Part shown: one piece after another, positions 1-8,034 of the stretch
Numbering within the stretch: the stretch's first letter is position 1
How the letters are laid out: each line of letters starts with the position of its first letter
NCBI RefSeq assembly: GCF_014205685.1
Contig: NZ_JACIIU010000005.1
Span: 1 to 64,000, forward strand
Direction of reading: 5' to 3'
DNA length: 64,000 nucleotides
Origin: Paenochrobactrum gallinarii
GTDB lineage: Bacteria > Pseudomonadota > Alphaproteobacteria > Rhizobiales > Rhizobiaceae
Program-made: the position numbers and the translations under genes
Notes under the pieces: model-generated
Databases searched by the model: none
Seen by the model: only the letters and a program-made list of their open reading frames with translations
Told to the model about the DNA's origin: nothing

Positions 1-94
1 TGGCCATGGGCCAAGTTTGAATGGAGAGCCGTATGCGCTGAAAGGTGCACGTACGGTTCGGGGAGGAGAAGCGCGTTTGCGCTTCTTACTCCAC
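1..94 (+). mobile_element. 3' end of a bacterial group II intron (domains V and VI)
   Basis: Positions 26-59 form a textbook 34-nt domain V. The outer 8-bp stem (26-33 with 52-59) carries the AGC catalytic triad at 27-29. A two-base CG bulge lies at 50-51, and a 6-bp inner stem (34-39 with 44-49) is closed by a GAAA tetraloop at 40-43. Domain VI follows at 65-92: inner stem 68-74/79-85, outer stem 65-67/90-92 and an unpaired A at 88, the likely lariat branch point. The intron should end six or seven bases later, near 94-95. It interrupts an IS3-type transposase frame that resumes at about 97-100. The rest of the intron and its reverse transcriptase lie off the left edge or are lost. Splice-site position is inferred; the domain V fold is seen directly. 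Confidence 0.9.
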
Positions 95-99
95 TCTCT

Positions 100-444
100 A
101 TGCAGCGTGGTTTTCTTTATCTGGTTGCGATTATGGATTGGGCAACGCGCAAAGTGCTTTCATGTCGACTCTCAAACACAATGTATACCAGCTTCAGGGT
201 TGAAGCCTTAAATGAGGCTATTTTCAAATACGGAAAGCCTGAAATAATGAATAATGATCAAGGGGCCCAGTTTACTGGAAAAGACTGGATCGCTATTCTG
301 ACTGATGCCAAGATCAAAATATCAATGGATGATAGCGGACGTTATCCCGACAATATTTACATCGAAAGACTATGGCGCCCCCTCAAGCAAGAAGCGACTA
401 TTTCGCAATTACGCGGCGGCGTTTTTGATCTAAGTGGCTTGTAA
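100..444 (+). pseudogene. IS3-family transposase (OrfB) fragment, truncated at both ends
   Basis: This is the integrase-core (rve) half of an IS3-family OrfB. The catalytic triad is intact: D13 (in AIMDW), D53 (in NNDQGAQF) and E89 (in YIERLW), with the D(35)E spacing typical of the family. The N-terminal part is missing because a group II intron lies immediately upstream. The reading frame leaves the family pattern after ERLWRPLKQE (about position 395) and stops at 442-444, so the usual C-terminal 60 or more residues are gone. The downstream IS end was not found. The fragment abuts the end of the adenylating-enzyme gene on the other strand, so the IS was probably cut by a later rearrangement. 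Not expected to be active. Confidence 0.85.
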
Positions 445-1669
445 TACCTTGATGAAAATTAAGTTCTGGAAGCTGCGTATTTAATTTTGCAGCTTCCATC
501 AGTAGGTTTTGCTCAACATATTGACAAGCCAATGCAAAATCATCCGTATCCAACCAAATTTTCAGCAGATGCTGGCCAACTTGCACAGCGCGATAATCAC
601 GAATTTCACATTGGCTTGTAGCAACGGCCTGCCGGATAAGATCGGAGGGGATCATTTGCAATCCGCCATCATGCTTTTGCCAATAAAGAATATCATCGCA
701 GCGCCCTTCAATGCGTTTCAAACGCAGACTTGCACAGCCACAAGGACACGGCTCATCATCAGGGATTAAAATATCATCTAAGCGATATTTTAACACTGGT
801 TGGGTTTCACGTGTCAAATCCGTAATAATGGGGGCAAAGGCGCCGCTCGCTTCATCAATAATATCTCGCTCAATATGCACATAAGCTTCATTTAAGTGCA
901 AAGAACCGGCGCGGCATGTCATACCAAGCACGCCTTCGGTGCATTGATAAACCTGATCCACTTCCACACCAAAAACATCTGTAATCGCAACCTCGTCTTC
1001 GGGGGAAAGCACTTCTGCGACAGATATGATGCAACGAGGTTGAATATCAATTGCACCATCATTTTGAGCATGTGCCAAGAGCCGCAAAATTTGTGCCGGT
1101 GCAATCAGAACTGTTGGATTTTGCTTGTTCAAACGCGGCAGATGGAGATCAAACGCCTGTAGCAAATCGTAAAACTCAAAACTGATCAGCGCATTTCCCA
1201 ACCGCTCATAAAGCATATTATTGGCACGCAGAAATAAGCAAACCCGCTGACTGCGTAAAAAAGACGGCGAAAAACGCCCCAACATTAAAGCAGCCCATAA
1301 TGCGCGTTCACGTTTATTGGAAGCAAAAAGTCCGCGCTGACCGGATGTGCCGGTGGAAAGCCCCACAGCAACCTGCCCGATCATTGGTGCGAAATCGCGC
1401 TTTTCTTCTGAGGTTAAAGCGATGTCTAAGGCATCTTCTTTGGTAATACCGGCTGTGTTGATGTCTGTAAAATGCTCCATCATCAGTGCTTTATTCATCA
1501 TCGGCCAGTTTTCATATGGCTGATCCGCAAAGTCTTTATAAAATGGCGAGCGCGGCATAATATGGCGGCGTAAATGCGCAAATGCCTGTTGCTGATGCCG
1601 GGCTATCGCTTCGCGCGATGCAAAGCATTTACCATAACGCGCGCGCAAAAAAACGCTGAACGGGTTCAT
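398..1669 (-). CDS. PaaK/F390-synthetase-like adenylate-forming enzyme
   Basis: A 423-residue member of the phenylacetate-CoA ligase / coenzyme F390 synthetase-related family. These enzymes activate a carboxylate with ATP as an acyl-adenylate. Visible signatures are the phosphate-binding loop GLSTGTSGQRG (about 103-113), YQCTEG (241-246), the ribose-contacting KYRLDD (294-299) and a CPCGC cysteine cluster (308-312) shared with PaaK relatives. Its ATG overlaps the stop of the upstream hydrolase by 4 nt, so it is the last gene of a four-gene operon with a KAS III-like enzyme and an OleD-like reductase. In that setting it may play the role OleC has in olefin biosynthesis, or load or ligate an acyl chain. 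The substrate is unknown. The last residues overlap the IS3 remnant by up to 47 nt, but the C-terminus (QKRRRVIAK) looks natural. Confidence 0.75.
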   Translation of the reverse strand: MNPFSVFLRARYGKCFASREAIARHQQQAFAHLRRHIMPRSPFYKDFADQPYENWPMMNKALMMEHFTDINTAGITKEDALDIALTSEEKRDFAPMIGQVAVGLSTGTSGQRGLFASNKRERALWAALMLGRFSPSFLRSQRVCLFLRANNMLYERLGNALISFEFYDLLQAFDLHLPRLNKQNPTVLIAPAQILRLLAHAQNDGAIDIQPRCIISVAEVLSPEDEVAITDVFGVEVDQVYQCTEGVLGMTCRAGSLHLNEAYVHIERDIIDEASGAFAPIITDLTRETQPVLKYRLDDILIPDDEPCPCGCASLRLKRIEGRCDDILYWQKHDGGLQMIPSDLIRQAVATSQCEIRDYRAVQVGQHLLKIWLDTDDFALACQYVEQNLLMEAAKLNTQLPELNFHQGITSHLDQKRRRVIAK

Positions 1670-2526
1670 ATTTTCACCTCTGATGATGAAAGCGGGTAAC
1701 TTTCAGTGCAATGCGAGGCGATTATTTTGACCTCCGGCTGAGCCAGGTGAAAGGCACGTAACTTTGCAAAACTATCCATAAAGGCGGCAGCATTGCCCAA
1801 ACGATGCAAAGTAAACTTTGGTGGTGGCAAATTACGCTGCAAAGATTGAAAACTCCAAACGGCATCTGCCACCAGAAAAATCGCACCCTTAGAGGTTTTG
1901 GGTAAAAATAAACCTGTTTGGCCGAAACCGTGTCCGGGAAGTGAAACTGCAATCGCAGTCTGATCACCCAATAGATCATAACCGCTGCCGAAAGCTTGCA
2001 ATCCGTAGGGTTGAAGGCTGAGCTGGGGCAGGCTTTCAACTGCTTTTAAAGGTAAGGCTTTTAACCGGTCACGCAGCATTGCCGGACATCCAGCTTGTAA
2101 ACTGGCAAGGCGCTTTGCGTTTAGTTTTTCAATCGCCGTTTGGGATGTGATAACGGGCGGGATAGTGTTTAAATCAAATAAACCTGCCACATGGTCAGCA
2201 TGAAGATGTGATAAAAAAACTAAATCAGGCGCAGAAACTCCAAGCTTTTGCAGTTGACTGGGCAAGTTATAATTCGCATTAAAAGACACAGGTGTCAGCC
2301 AGCGATAAATGCGCTCCGGAAATGGCTTTGTCGCTTGATTAAAAAGTGCGCCATAGCCCGCATCAAACAATATCGTGCCATGAACCGGATGGCGCAGTAG
2401 CGCTACACCCGCAGGAAAACGCCTCATGCGCCACGGCGCGCCGCGTTGCGTCATTGCGTGAGGCCCGCGACAATAGCCAATATGAAAACAAGTAAATTCC
2501 AGCACGGTTTCAGATGTTTGCGGCAT
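1666..2526 (-). CDS. metallo-beta-lactamase-fold hydrolase of the KAS III locus
   Basis: About 286 residues with the metal-binding HLHADH motif of the metallo-beta-lactamase superfamily (in FLSHLHADHVAGL), a later PGHGFGQTG histidine, DAVWS (bridging Asp) and a C-terminal SHCTE histidine. These are the usual dinuclear zinc or iron ligands. No signal peptide is seen, so it should be cytosolic. An upstream in-frame start at 2598 would overlap the previous gene by 89 nt; the ATG at 2526 overlaps it by only 17 nt and begins just before the conserved core, so it is preferred. The gene ends in a 4-nt ATGA overlap with the adenylating enzyme. In this operon it could open a lactone or thioester, the step OleB (an alpha/beta hydrolase) performs in the Ole pathway. 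That role is inference. Confidence 0.75.
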   Translation of the reverse strand: MPQTSETVLEFTCFHIGYCRGPHAMTQRGAPWRMRRFPAGVALLRHPVHGTILFDAGYGALFNQATKPFPERIYRWLTPVSFNANYNLPSQLQKLGVSAPDLVFLSHLHADHVAGLFDLNTIPPVITSQTAIEKLNAKRLASLQAGCPAMLRDRLKALPLKAVESLPQLSLQPYGLQAFGSGYDLLGDQTAIAVSLPGHGFGQTGLFLPKTSKGAIFLVADAVWSFQSLQRNLPPPKFTLHRLGNAAAFMDSFAKLRAFHLAQPEVKIIASHCTESYPLSSSEVKI

Positions 2527-3487
2527 AATCCTGAATACCATCTTCAATAGATATAGCTGGGATGTAGCCCAGCTTTTCTTTTGCTTTCGTGATATCAAGC
2601 GTCAGGCTGCAACCGAGCGACGCGACCGCCTGACATGTAATGACAGGCTCCTTTTGAGGCATCAAAACGCGGTGTACAAATTCCAGCATTTTTGCCAGTC
2701 GCATGGCATTTTCATGTGAAATATGAACTTGGCGAGGGGCAGCGCCGTTTAACGAACAAACAGCCGCCAAAAGCTCGGAAAAACGGTAAGCAACGCCGGA
2801 GGTAATATTAAAAACTTCGCCGCAGGCGCCATCTTCAAATCCAGCAAGTGCCATAGCGCGTGCTGCATCTGACACATGGGTGATATCAATCAGGCTTTTA
2901 CCACCGCCAATCATCGGCACACGCCCGCGCTTAATGGCTTGCAACAGACGCGGCATCAGCGAACGATCACCGGTGCCATAAATCGCACGCGGGCGCAAAG
3001 CGGTGGTGCGCATAGCGCTCACATTATCGGCGGCCAGCACCAGACATTCCGCTTCATATTTGGTGCGGGCATAATGACTTGGAAAATGCTCCGGCAATGC
3101 TGCATCTTCTGCAAGATTAAAGCGGTCTTTTCCATTAGCATAAATGCTGGGCGATGAGGCAAAAACAAAGCGCCCAACTTGTGCTTTGGCCGCAGCTTCA
3201 AGCAAGCGTTTGGTGGCGGTAACATTGACGGCTTCAAACTCTTGACGAGGCCCCCAAGCGGATGAAAGTGCCGCGCAATGAAAAACGATATCAACATGCT
3301 GAAACGCTGCAGCCGGATAATTGCCCTTCAAATTAAAGGCAAGAAATTCGATGCCTTCAGCTGCAAATTCTGAGCCCGCAGCCAGGTCACGCCCCTGCGC
3401 CAGCACATGATGTCCTTGTGCCGATAAATATTGGCTTAGTCGTTTTCCCAGACAGCCGGTTGCACCGGTTACAAGAACTTTTGCCAT
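2510..3487 (-). CDS. NAD(P)-dependent epimerase/3-beta-HSD-type reductase (OleD-like)
   Basis: A 325-residue extended short-chain dehydrogenase. The Rossmann glycine motif TGATGCLG is at 7-14, serine candidates lie at 111-114 (SSPS), and the catalytic pair is Y139/K143 (HYARTK). The architecture matches the 3-beta-hydroxysteroid dehydrogenase / epimerase group that includes OleD, which reduces the 2-alkyl-3-keto acid made by OleA. The start codon shares one base with the stop of the KAS III gene (TAATG), so the two are translationally coupled. This pairing of a condensing enzyme with an OleD-like reductase is the main reason to think of Ole-type chemistry. A sugar-nucleotide epimerase role is less likely in this neighbourhood. 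Confidence 0.75.
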   Translation of the reverse strand: MAKVLVTGATGCLGKRLSQYLSAQGHHVLAQGRDLAAGSEFAAEGIEFLAFNLKGNYPAAAFQHVDIVFHCAALSSAWGPRQEFEAVNVTATKRLLEAAAKAQVGRFVFASSPSIYANGKDRFNLAEDAALPEHFPSHYARTKYEAECLVLAADNVSAMRTTALRPRAIYGTGDRSLMPRLLQAIKRGRVPMIGGGKSLIDITHVSDAARAMALAGFEDGACGEVFNITSGVAYRFSELLAAVCSLNGAAPRQVHISHENAMRLAKMLEFVHRVLMPQKEPVITCQAVASLGCSLTLDITKAKEKLGYIPAISIEDGIQDYAANI

Positions 3488-4497
3488 TAATATCGCAATA
3501 TTGCTCCGCCAATGGAAATACCCGCTGATGTGCCAGCCAGCAAAATTACATCATCACGCTTCACACGTTCTTCCGTTATTGCCGTATGTAAAGCCATCGG
3601 AATTGAGGTGGCGATTTGATTGCCGAAACGCGAAAATGTCTGGATGACATGATCAGGGTTAAGCCCGATACGTGCCAAACCATGCGTAAGCGACGGACCG
3701 CTTGCCTGATGCGGAATAATGCAATCAATATCTGCAATATGCATATCGGCCTGCATAAATAACCGTTTTAAAAACCGTGGCAAATAACGGGCAGTGATCC
3801 GAAATGCAGCCTGACCATTCATCTTGAAATAGGATGCTTCAGCCGCTGCGTCACGGTCAACAGCTGCCGAAATTCGAGTGCCACCACCTGCCAGCACACA
3901 AGCCTCGCCACCTTCAGAATAAGTTTCAAATCGGCTGGCAATCAGGCCGTTTCCGTCAGCGGTTAAAACAACAGCCGCAGCACCATCACCAAAAATGGCT
4001 GCAACATCCGGTTCACGCCAGTCCAAGCCAACGGAAGCAATATCAGCAGAAAAAATCAAAACACTGCGGGCAACGCCCAGCTGAATTTTCATCGCAGCTA
4101 AATCAAGCGCCTGAATGAAGCTTAGACAAGTTGCATTGACATCATATGCCGGTATGCCGGATTTTCCCAATCCTAACCGCTGCTGAACCAAAGTGGCGGT
4201 AGATGGAATAACTTGCTCCATAACCCCGCAGGCACCGAGAATAAGATCAAGCTCTTGCGGGACAATTCCGGCAGCTTTCAGCGCCTGTCTTGAGGCTTGT
4301 TCAGCCATGAAAGAGCTGGTTTCCTGCCCCTTTGCCACATATCGCGCGGTCAAACCAAAGCGGTTTTCCACCGTGCCCTGAGGCCAGCCAAGTCGGGCAT
4401 CAATCTCAGAAGAAAGGACACGGGTCTCAGGCAGATAGGCACCGGTTCCAGCGATTTTTAATCCGGGTTTCCCCGCACCATTTTGAACGATTGTCAT
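3487..4497 (-). CDS. KAS III/OleA-like thiolase-fold condensing enzyme
   Basis: A 336-residue ketoacyl synthase III-type enzyme with the full Cys-His-Asn triad: C124 (NATCLSF), H263 (PHQAS) and N293 (GNQIA). The C-terminal GTSAGISIGG glycine loop is also present. A GTG at 4509 is in frame, but the ATG at 4497 has a GCGGA ribosome site about 7 nt upstream and is chosen. It is the first gene of a tightly overlapping four-gene operon. OleA, which joins two acyl-CoAs head to head, has a general-base Glu directly before the Pro of its EPS motif; here that position is Ile (VIPST), with a Glu three residues earlier. It may therefore be a KAS III that uses acyl-CoA plus an ACP/CoA extender, or an OleA variant. 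FabH of primary fatty acid synthesis is less likely given the neighbours. Confidence 0.8.
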   Translation of the reverse strand: MTIVQNGAGKPGLKIAGTGAYLPETRVLSSEIDARLGWPQGTVENRFGLTARYVAKGQETSSFMAEQASRQALKAAGIVPQELDLILGACGVMEQVIPSTATLVQQRLGLGKSGIPAYDVNATCLSFIQALDLAAMKIQLGVARSVLIFSADIASVGLDWREPDVAAIFGDGAAAVVLTADGNGLIASRFETYSEGGEACVLAGGGTRISAAVDRDAAAEASYFKMNGQAAFRITARYLPRFLKRLFMQADMHIADIDCIIPHQASGPSLTHGLARIGLNPDHVIQTFSRFGNQIATSIPMALHTAITEERVKRDDVILLAGTSAGISIGGAILRY

Positions 4498-4662
4498 TAA
4501 TGTCCGCACTTAAATTATGGTGTTCATTTACGCAGTCGCATGATAGTCCCCCTCCCGTCAAGAGGTGTTTTTCTACTATAATCTGACGATAATTACTTAT
4601 AAAAACGGCTATATTGAAACAAATCTTATGATTATAAGCTATATTTCCGTGCTGGAGAATGA

Positions 4663-5283
4663 ATGAATTCGCTATATTCGCGCTTGTGGTACATGTTAAC
4701 CGGATGGGGTGCTGTGGGGGTTGTTTATAGCCTGACCAGCAGTCAGGATCAGGCATCGGCACACCTTCTCCAGCCTTCTGTCGTTGATTTGTGGTTTGAG
4801 TTTGATCCCAGTGCAATATGGCTTTATCTGTCGTTTTTTATATTATGTGCATATGCTTATTTATGCTGCCCGCAACAGCGTCTCGTTTGGCTGGCACGCT
4901 CCATGCAATTGTCAGCAGTTGGTGCAGGTATCGTTTTTACTTTTTGGCCAACGACAATGGAATTTCCGGCCGTCACACAGGAAACACTCAGTGCAGATGT
5001 GCTGCGTTTGTTAATCCAGCTGGATTCTATGCAAAACTGCCTGCCATCGCTGCATGTCACGCTGACAATTCTGGCGGTTTACGCACTATGGCAAAAAACG
5101 CAATTATTTCTCAGTCTTTTCACCGCTCTTTGGGGTATTGCCATTACTGTCTCGATTTTGCAATTACACCGGCATCAGTTTGTTGATGTTTTGGGCGGAG
5201 CAGCCCTTGCCATTTTTGCATGCATATTTGCTCACTCTATTCTTAATTGGCAAAATAAAAGAATTTTGAGGCGCGCGCTATGA
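4663..5283 (+). CDS. PAP2/Aur1-type membrane phosphatase or head-group transferase
   Basis: A 206-residue membrane protein with about five or six hydrophobic segments. The PAP2 signatures are PSLH (128-131) and HRHQFVD (169-175), whose H171 and D175 fit the SRx5HxxxD motif; the Arg of that motif appears to be Ile165. This resembles the inositol-phosphorylceramide-synthase (Aur1) branch of PAP2 more than the classic phosphatidate phosphatases. A GGAG ribosome site precedes the ATG by 5-6 nt. It overlaps the next gene by 4 nt (ATGA) and is divergent from the KAS III operon across a 165-bp promoter region. It probably dephosphorylates or transfers a head group on the lipid made by the neighbouring enzymes. 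That link is inference from position. Confidence 0.7.
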   Translation: MNSLYSRLWYMLTGWGAVGVVYSLTSSQDQASAHLLQPSVVDLWFEFDPSAIWLYLSFFILCAYAYLCCPQQRLVWLARSMQLSAVGAGIVFTFWPTTMEFPAVTQETLSADVLRLLIQLDSMQNCLPSLHVTLTILAVYALWQKTQLFLSLFTALWGIAITVSILQLHRHQFVDVLGGAALAIFACIFAHSILNWQNKRILRRAL

Positions 5284-6395
5284 TGGCTATTGCCTTCCCC
5301 ATTCTGCTCCTCATCATTCTGGTGCTCGGTGAGATGATTATTCTCACCAAGACCGAACAGGAAAAAGTGGATTGGCATGATGTCGTTTTCAACCTGAATT
5401 CAGGCCATATGATGTTATGGTTGTTTCGTGGGCTGGAACTTGCCTGTTACGGTTTCATTGTAACGCATTTGAGCTTAAACCTTGTCGAAGGCTGGCCGCA
5501 AGTCTGGGTGTGGCTGCTTGCCATTTTGATGTGGGATTTTTGCTTTTATTGGTTGCACCGTTTGCATCATAAATTCGCGCTTTTATGGGCGGTGCATGTG
5601 GTTCACCATCAAGGCGAACATTTTAATCTCTCTTTGGCCGTACGCAATTCGTGGTATTCGTCACTGGCGTCTATTCCGTTTTTCATTCCAATGGCCTTGA
5701 TCGGCATACCGCTGCCCGTTTTCATCACAGTGTCGGTACTGCATTATTCCATTCAATTGATGAATCATAGTGCCCTGACACCGCGCCTTGGCTGGCTGGA
5801 ATATATTCTGGTAACGCCGGCTCACCACCGCATCCACCATGTCAATGACAGAGCCTATTCGGATGCCAATTATGCAGGCAGCTTTGCTTTTTGGGATAGA
5901 TTATTTGGCACCTATCGCCCAGATCTGCCGGAGCATGAATTTGCATATGGCGTTAAAGGCAAAAAATCGTCTCAAAATCCGTTTGTCGCGAGTAATGAAC
6001 CGTTCCGCGAATATTTACAAAACCGCCGTGAGAAAAGAAAAGATAAAGCAGCGGATTTTGTCAGCTCCGGCTTCATCGTGCTAAGTGGCGCGATAATCTT
6101 ATTCATACTGGTGACCGGATATATCTGGCTTTACGGTTATCAAATCAGCCAGTCATTGACAGAGCAGATTGTGTTGTTTTTACTTCTTGCGGCAGGCTCT
6201 GTTGCCCTTGGCGGCATTAGTGAGGGCAGACAATGGGGCGTTGTCGGCTGGCTCGCAATTACATGGGTAATGCTTCTAAGCTTTGCTTTTTATTTCCAAT
6301 GGCACAGTGTTTTTTGGATGGTCAGCATGATTGCGCTTGCCGTTCATAGCAGCGCAGTGTTTTTGGGTTGGGGACGTGAAAAGGCTGACTTTTAA
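5280..6395 (+). CDS. sterol desaturase/fatty acid hydroxylase family membrane protein
   Basis: A 371-residue integral membrane di-iron enzyme of the fatty acid hydroxylase superfamily. The histidine boxes are visible in order: HRLHH, then HVVHHQGEH, then HHRIHH, followed by the conserved DRLFGTY. The N-terminal half has about four membrane segments that surround the boxes. The last 110 residues add three or four more membrane segments beyond the usual catalytic domain. Substrates in this family are lipids: sterols, fatty acids, sphingoid bases, alkylglycerols. It forms a two-gene operon with the PAP2 protein and probably hydroxylates or desaturates the product of the divergent KAS III operon. 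A perfect 13-bp hairpin follows its stop. Confidence 0.75.
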   Translation: MMAIAFPILLLIILVLGEMIILTKTEQEKVDWHDVVFNLNSGHMMLWLFRGLELACYGFIVTHLSLNLVEGWPQVWVWLLAILMWDFCFYWLHRLHHKFALLWAVHVVHHQGEHFNLSLAVRNSWYSSLASIPFFIPMALIGIPLPVFITVSVLHYSIQLMNHSALTPRLGWLEYILVTPAHHRIHHVNDRAYSDANYAGSFAFWDRLFGTYRPDLPEHEFAYGVKGKKSSQNPFVASNEPFREYLQNRREKRKDKAADFVSSGFIVLSGAIILFILVTGYIWLYGYQISQSLTEQIVLFLLLAAGSVALGGISEGRQWGVVGWLAITWVMLLSFAFYFQWHSVFWMVSMIALAVHSSAVFLGWGREKADF

Positions 6396-6399
6396 GATG

Positions 6400-6443
6400 G
6401 TTGTTATCGTGAAAAATTATACTGATTTTATCACGATAACAAC
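6400..6443. terminator. hairpin between convergent genes
   Basis: A perfect 13-bp inverted repeat (6400-6412 with 6431-6443) encloses an 18-nt loop that can itself add three A-T pairs. It lies between the desaturase stop and the stop of the L,D-transpeptidase on the other strand, where a shared transcription terminator is expected. There is no clean T run, so it may be a Rho-assisted or weak terminator. Confidence 0.55.
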
Positions 6444-6461
6444 TAATATTGATAATCTGCT

Positions 6462-7133
6462 TTAAGAGGCAGAAGCGACCTGTCCGGAATTACCCTGCAA
6501 CACCACAACCTTTGTACCGTTAGGGATACGGGTATAAAGATCGATAATGTCCTGATTAAGCAGGCGGATACAGCCACTGGAAATCGCGCGGCCGATTGAC
6601 CAGTCTTCATTGCTGCCATGAATACGATAAAGTGTATCACGCCCGTCTTTGAAGAGATAAAGCGCGCGTGCACCAAGCGGGTTGGTTGGCCCAGGCGCCA
6701 TGCCGGATGCCAGTGGCCCATAGCGTTCAGGCTCGCGCTTGATCATATCCTGCGTCGGCGTCCAGCTTGGCCATTGGCGTTTATATTGAATGGTGCCTTC
6801 GCCCTCAAATTCAAGTCCCGCCTTGCCAACACCGATACCATAACGCAATGCGCGGCCATTTTCCTGTTGTAAATACAGGAAACGTTTCTGCGTATCGATA
6901 ATAACCGTACCCGGTACATAACCGCTCGCGTAAGCAACTTCCCGGCGGTAATATTGCGGGTCAATCTTTTTCAAATTAGGTGCAGGTACCGAAAAAGGCT
7001 CCCCCTCAACGGCTGCATACATTGCGTTATGATATGCGGAAACCTTCGGCCCCTCTTTCACAGCTTGTGTTGATGTACAAGCTGCAAGGGCTGCCGGTAA
7101 GCCAACAACAAATGCGCGTCGTGTCAGAGACAT
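6462..7133 (-). CDS. L,D-transpeptidase (YkuD) lipoprotein
   Basis: A 223-residue periplasmic enzyme that makes 3-3 crosslinks in peptidoglycan or attaches proteins to it. The N-terminus has an RR pair, a hydrophobic stretch and a lipobox LAAC with C19 as the lipidated cysteine. The YkuD catalytic motif is complete: H172 in IHGSN and C188 in SSGCIRL. A paralogue with the same architecture lies directly upstream on the same strand, followed by a class B penicillin-binding protein, so this is a cell-wall crosslinking group. The stretch between the two paralogues (91 nt) leaves room for a separate promoter. In Brucella relatives several such ErfK/YbiS lipoproteins coexist, so individual roles cannot be assigned. 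Confidence 0.88.
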   Translation of the reverse strand: MSLTRRAFVVGLPAALAACTSTQAVKEGPKVSAYHNAMYAAVEGEPFSVPAPNLKKIDPQYYRREVAYASGYVPGTVIIDTQKRFLYLQQENGRALRYGIGVGKAGLEFEGEGTIQYKRQWPSWTPTQDMIKREPERYGPLASGMAPGPTNPLGARALYLFKDGRDTLYRIHGSNEDWSIGRAISSGCIRLLNQDIIDLYTRIPNGTKVVVLQGNSGQVASAS

Positions 7134-7224
7134 AATATAATTATCCTACAATCAATAACTGTTCCGGATTGGCACACAATAAGCGCACCAATCCTGTTTA
7201 TAGGTCACAATAGACCGGACATCG

Positions 7225-7947
7225 TTAACGAACTATGATACGCGAGCCTGGTTTGACGCGATCATGAAGATCGATAATATCTTGGGACAAAAGACGGATA
7301 CATCCAGCGGAAACCGCTTTACCGATAGACCATGGCGCATTTGTGCCGTGAACGCGATAATATGTGTCCTGACCATTTTGATGTATATAAAGTGCACGCG
7401 CACCCATCGGATTTTTAGGCCCGCCTTCTACACCATCCTTATATCGTCCATAATGTTTCGGGTTACGTTTAATCATAGATGATGTTGGCGTCCACCGTGG
7501 CCAAGCCTGTTTATAGGCAATAGTTGCCGTTCCCTGGAAATTGCGCCCTGCAGGCCCGACACCAACAGCATAACGTACCGCTTTATTGTCAGGCAAAACA
7601 TAATAAAGATAGCGGCTTTTCTGCTCGACAATCACAGTTCCGACCGGTTCATTTGTCTCATAAGATACAATCTGGCGCATATGCTCAGGCTTCATGCGCT
7701 TCACATCAACCGCAGGAATATCAAACCGACCATCATTCATCGCACGATACATATGTGCAGGATCAGCAAGCGGTTTACCTGATGTTTTTTTCGATGATGT
7801 GCCCGTTTCAGCTTTTTGCTGCAGCTTGACTTCCTTCGCCGAAGTGTCGGTTGCAGCCACCGTTTCCGTTTTCTGCGTGGTGACGCAGCCCGCTAAAAAT
7901 AAAGTGCTGACTAGTGCACAAATTGAAACTAAACGTCCTGATCTCAA
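7225..7947 (-). CDS. L,D-transpeptidase (YkuD) lipoprotein, tandem paralogue
   Basis: A 240-residue paralogue of the gene downstream of it. The lipobox is LAGC with C21, then a Lys/Thr/Ser-rich linker (about 25-60) that could span from the membrane to the cell wall. The YkuD core has H200 (VHGTN) and catalytic C216 (SAGCIRLL). The two paralogues share the pattern GTVI...RYLYY/RFLYL...YKxxWPxWTP before the active site. The region upstream (7948-8034) separates it from the penicillin-binding protein gene. Function: periplasmic 3-3 peptidoglycan crosslinking or lipoprotein attachment, from family knowledge. Confidence 0.88.
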   Translation of the reverse strand: MRSGRLVSICALVSTLFLAGCVTTQKTETVAATDTSAKEVKLQQKAETGTSSKKTSGKPLADPAHMYRAMNDGRFDIPAVDVKRMKPEHMRQIVSYETNEPVGTVIVEQKSRYLYYVLPDNKAVRYAVGVGPAGRNFQGTATIAYKQAWPRWTPTSSMIKRNPKHYGRYKDGVEGGPKNPMGARALYIHQNGQDTYYRVHGTNAPWSIGKAVSAGCIRLLSQDIIDLHDRVKPGSRIIVR

Positions 7948-8034
7948 AGGATTGCTCCATTATAATTTTCATCAGCCTGCTTAAAAAAACAGTACATATT
8001 GGGAGGGTTGGAATTAGATATTCTGGCCTTCAAA

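Noticed and set aside
398-444. Truncation of the adenylating enzyme by the IS3 remnant
   Set aside because: Its C-terminus has the basic tail expected of the family and ends normally; the overlap with the IS frame looks incidental.
4427-4816. 129-codon minus-strand frame covering the KAS III/PAP2 promoter region
   Set aside because: It lies across the divergent promoter and both gene starts, has no ribosome site or family pattern, and is a shadow frame.
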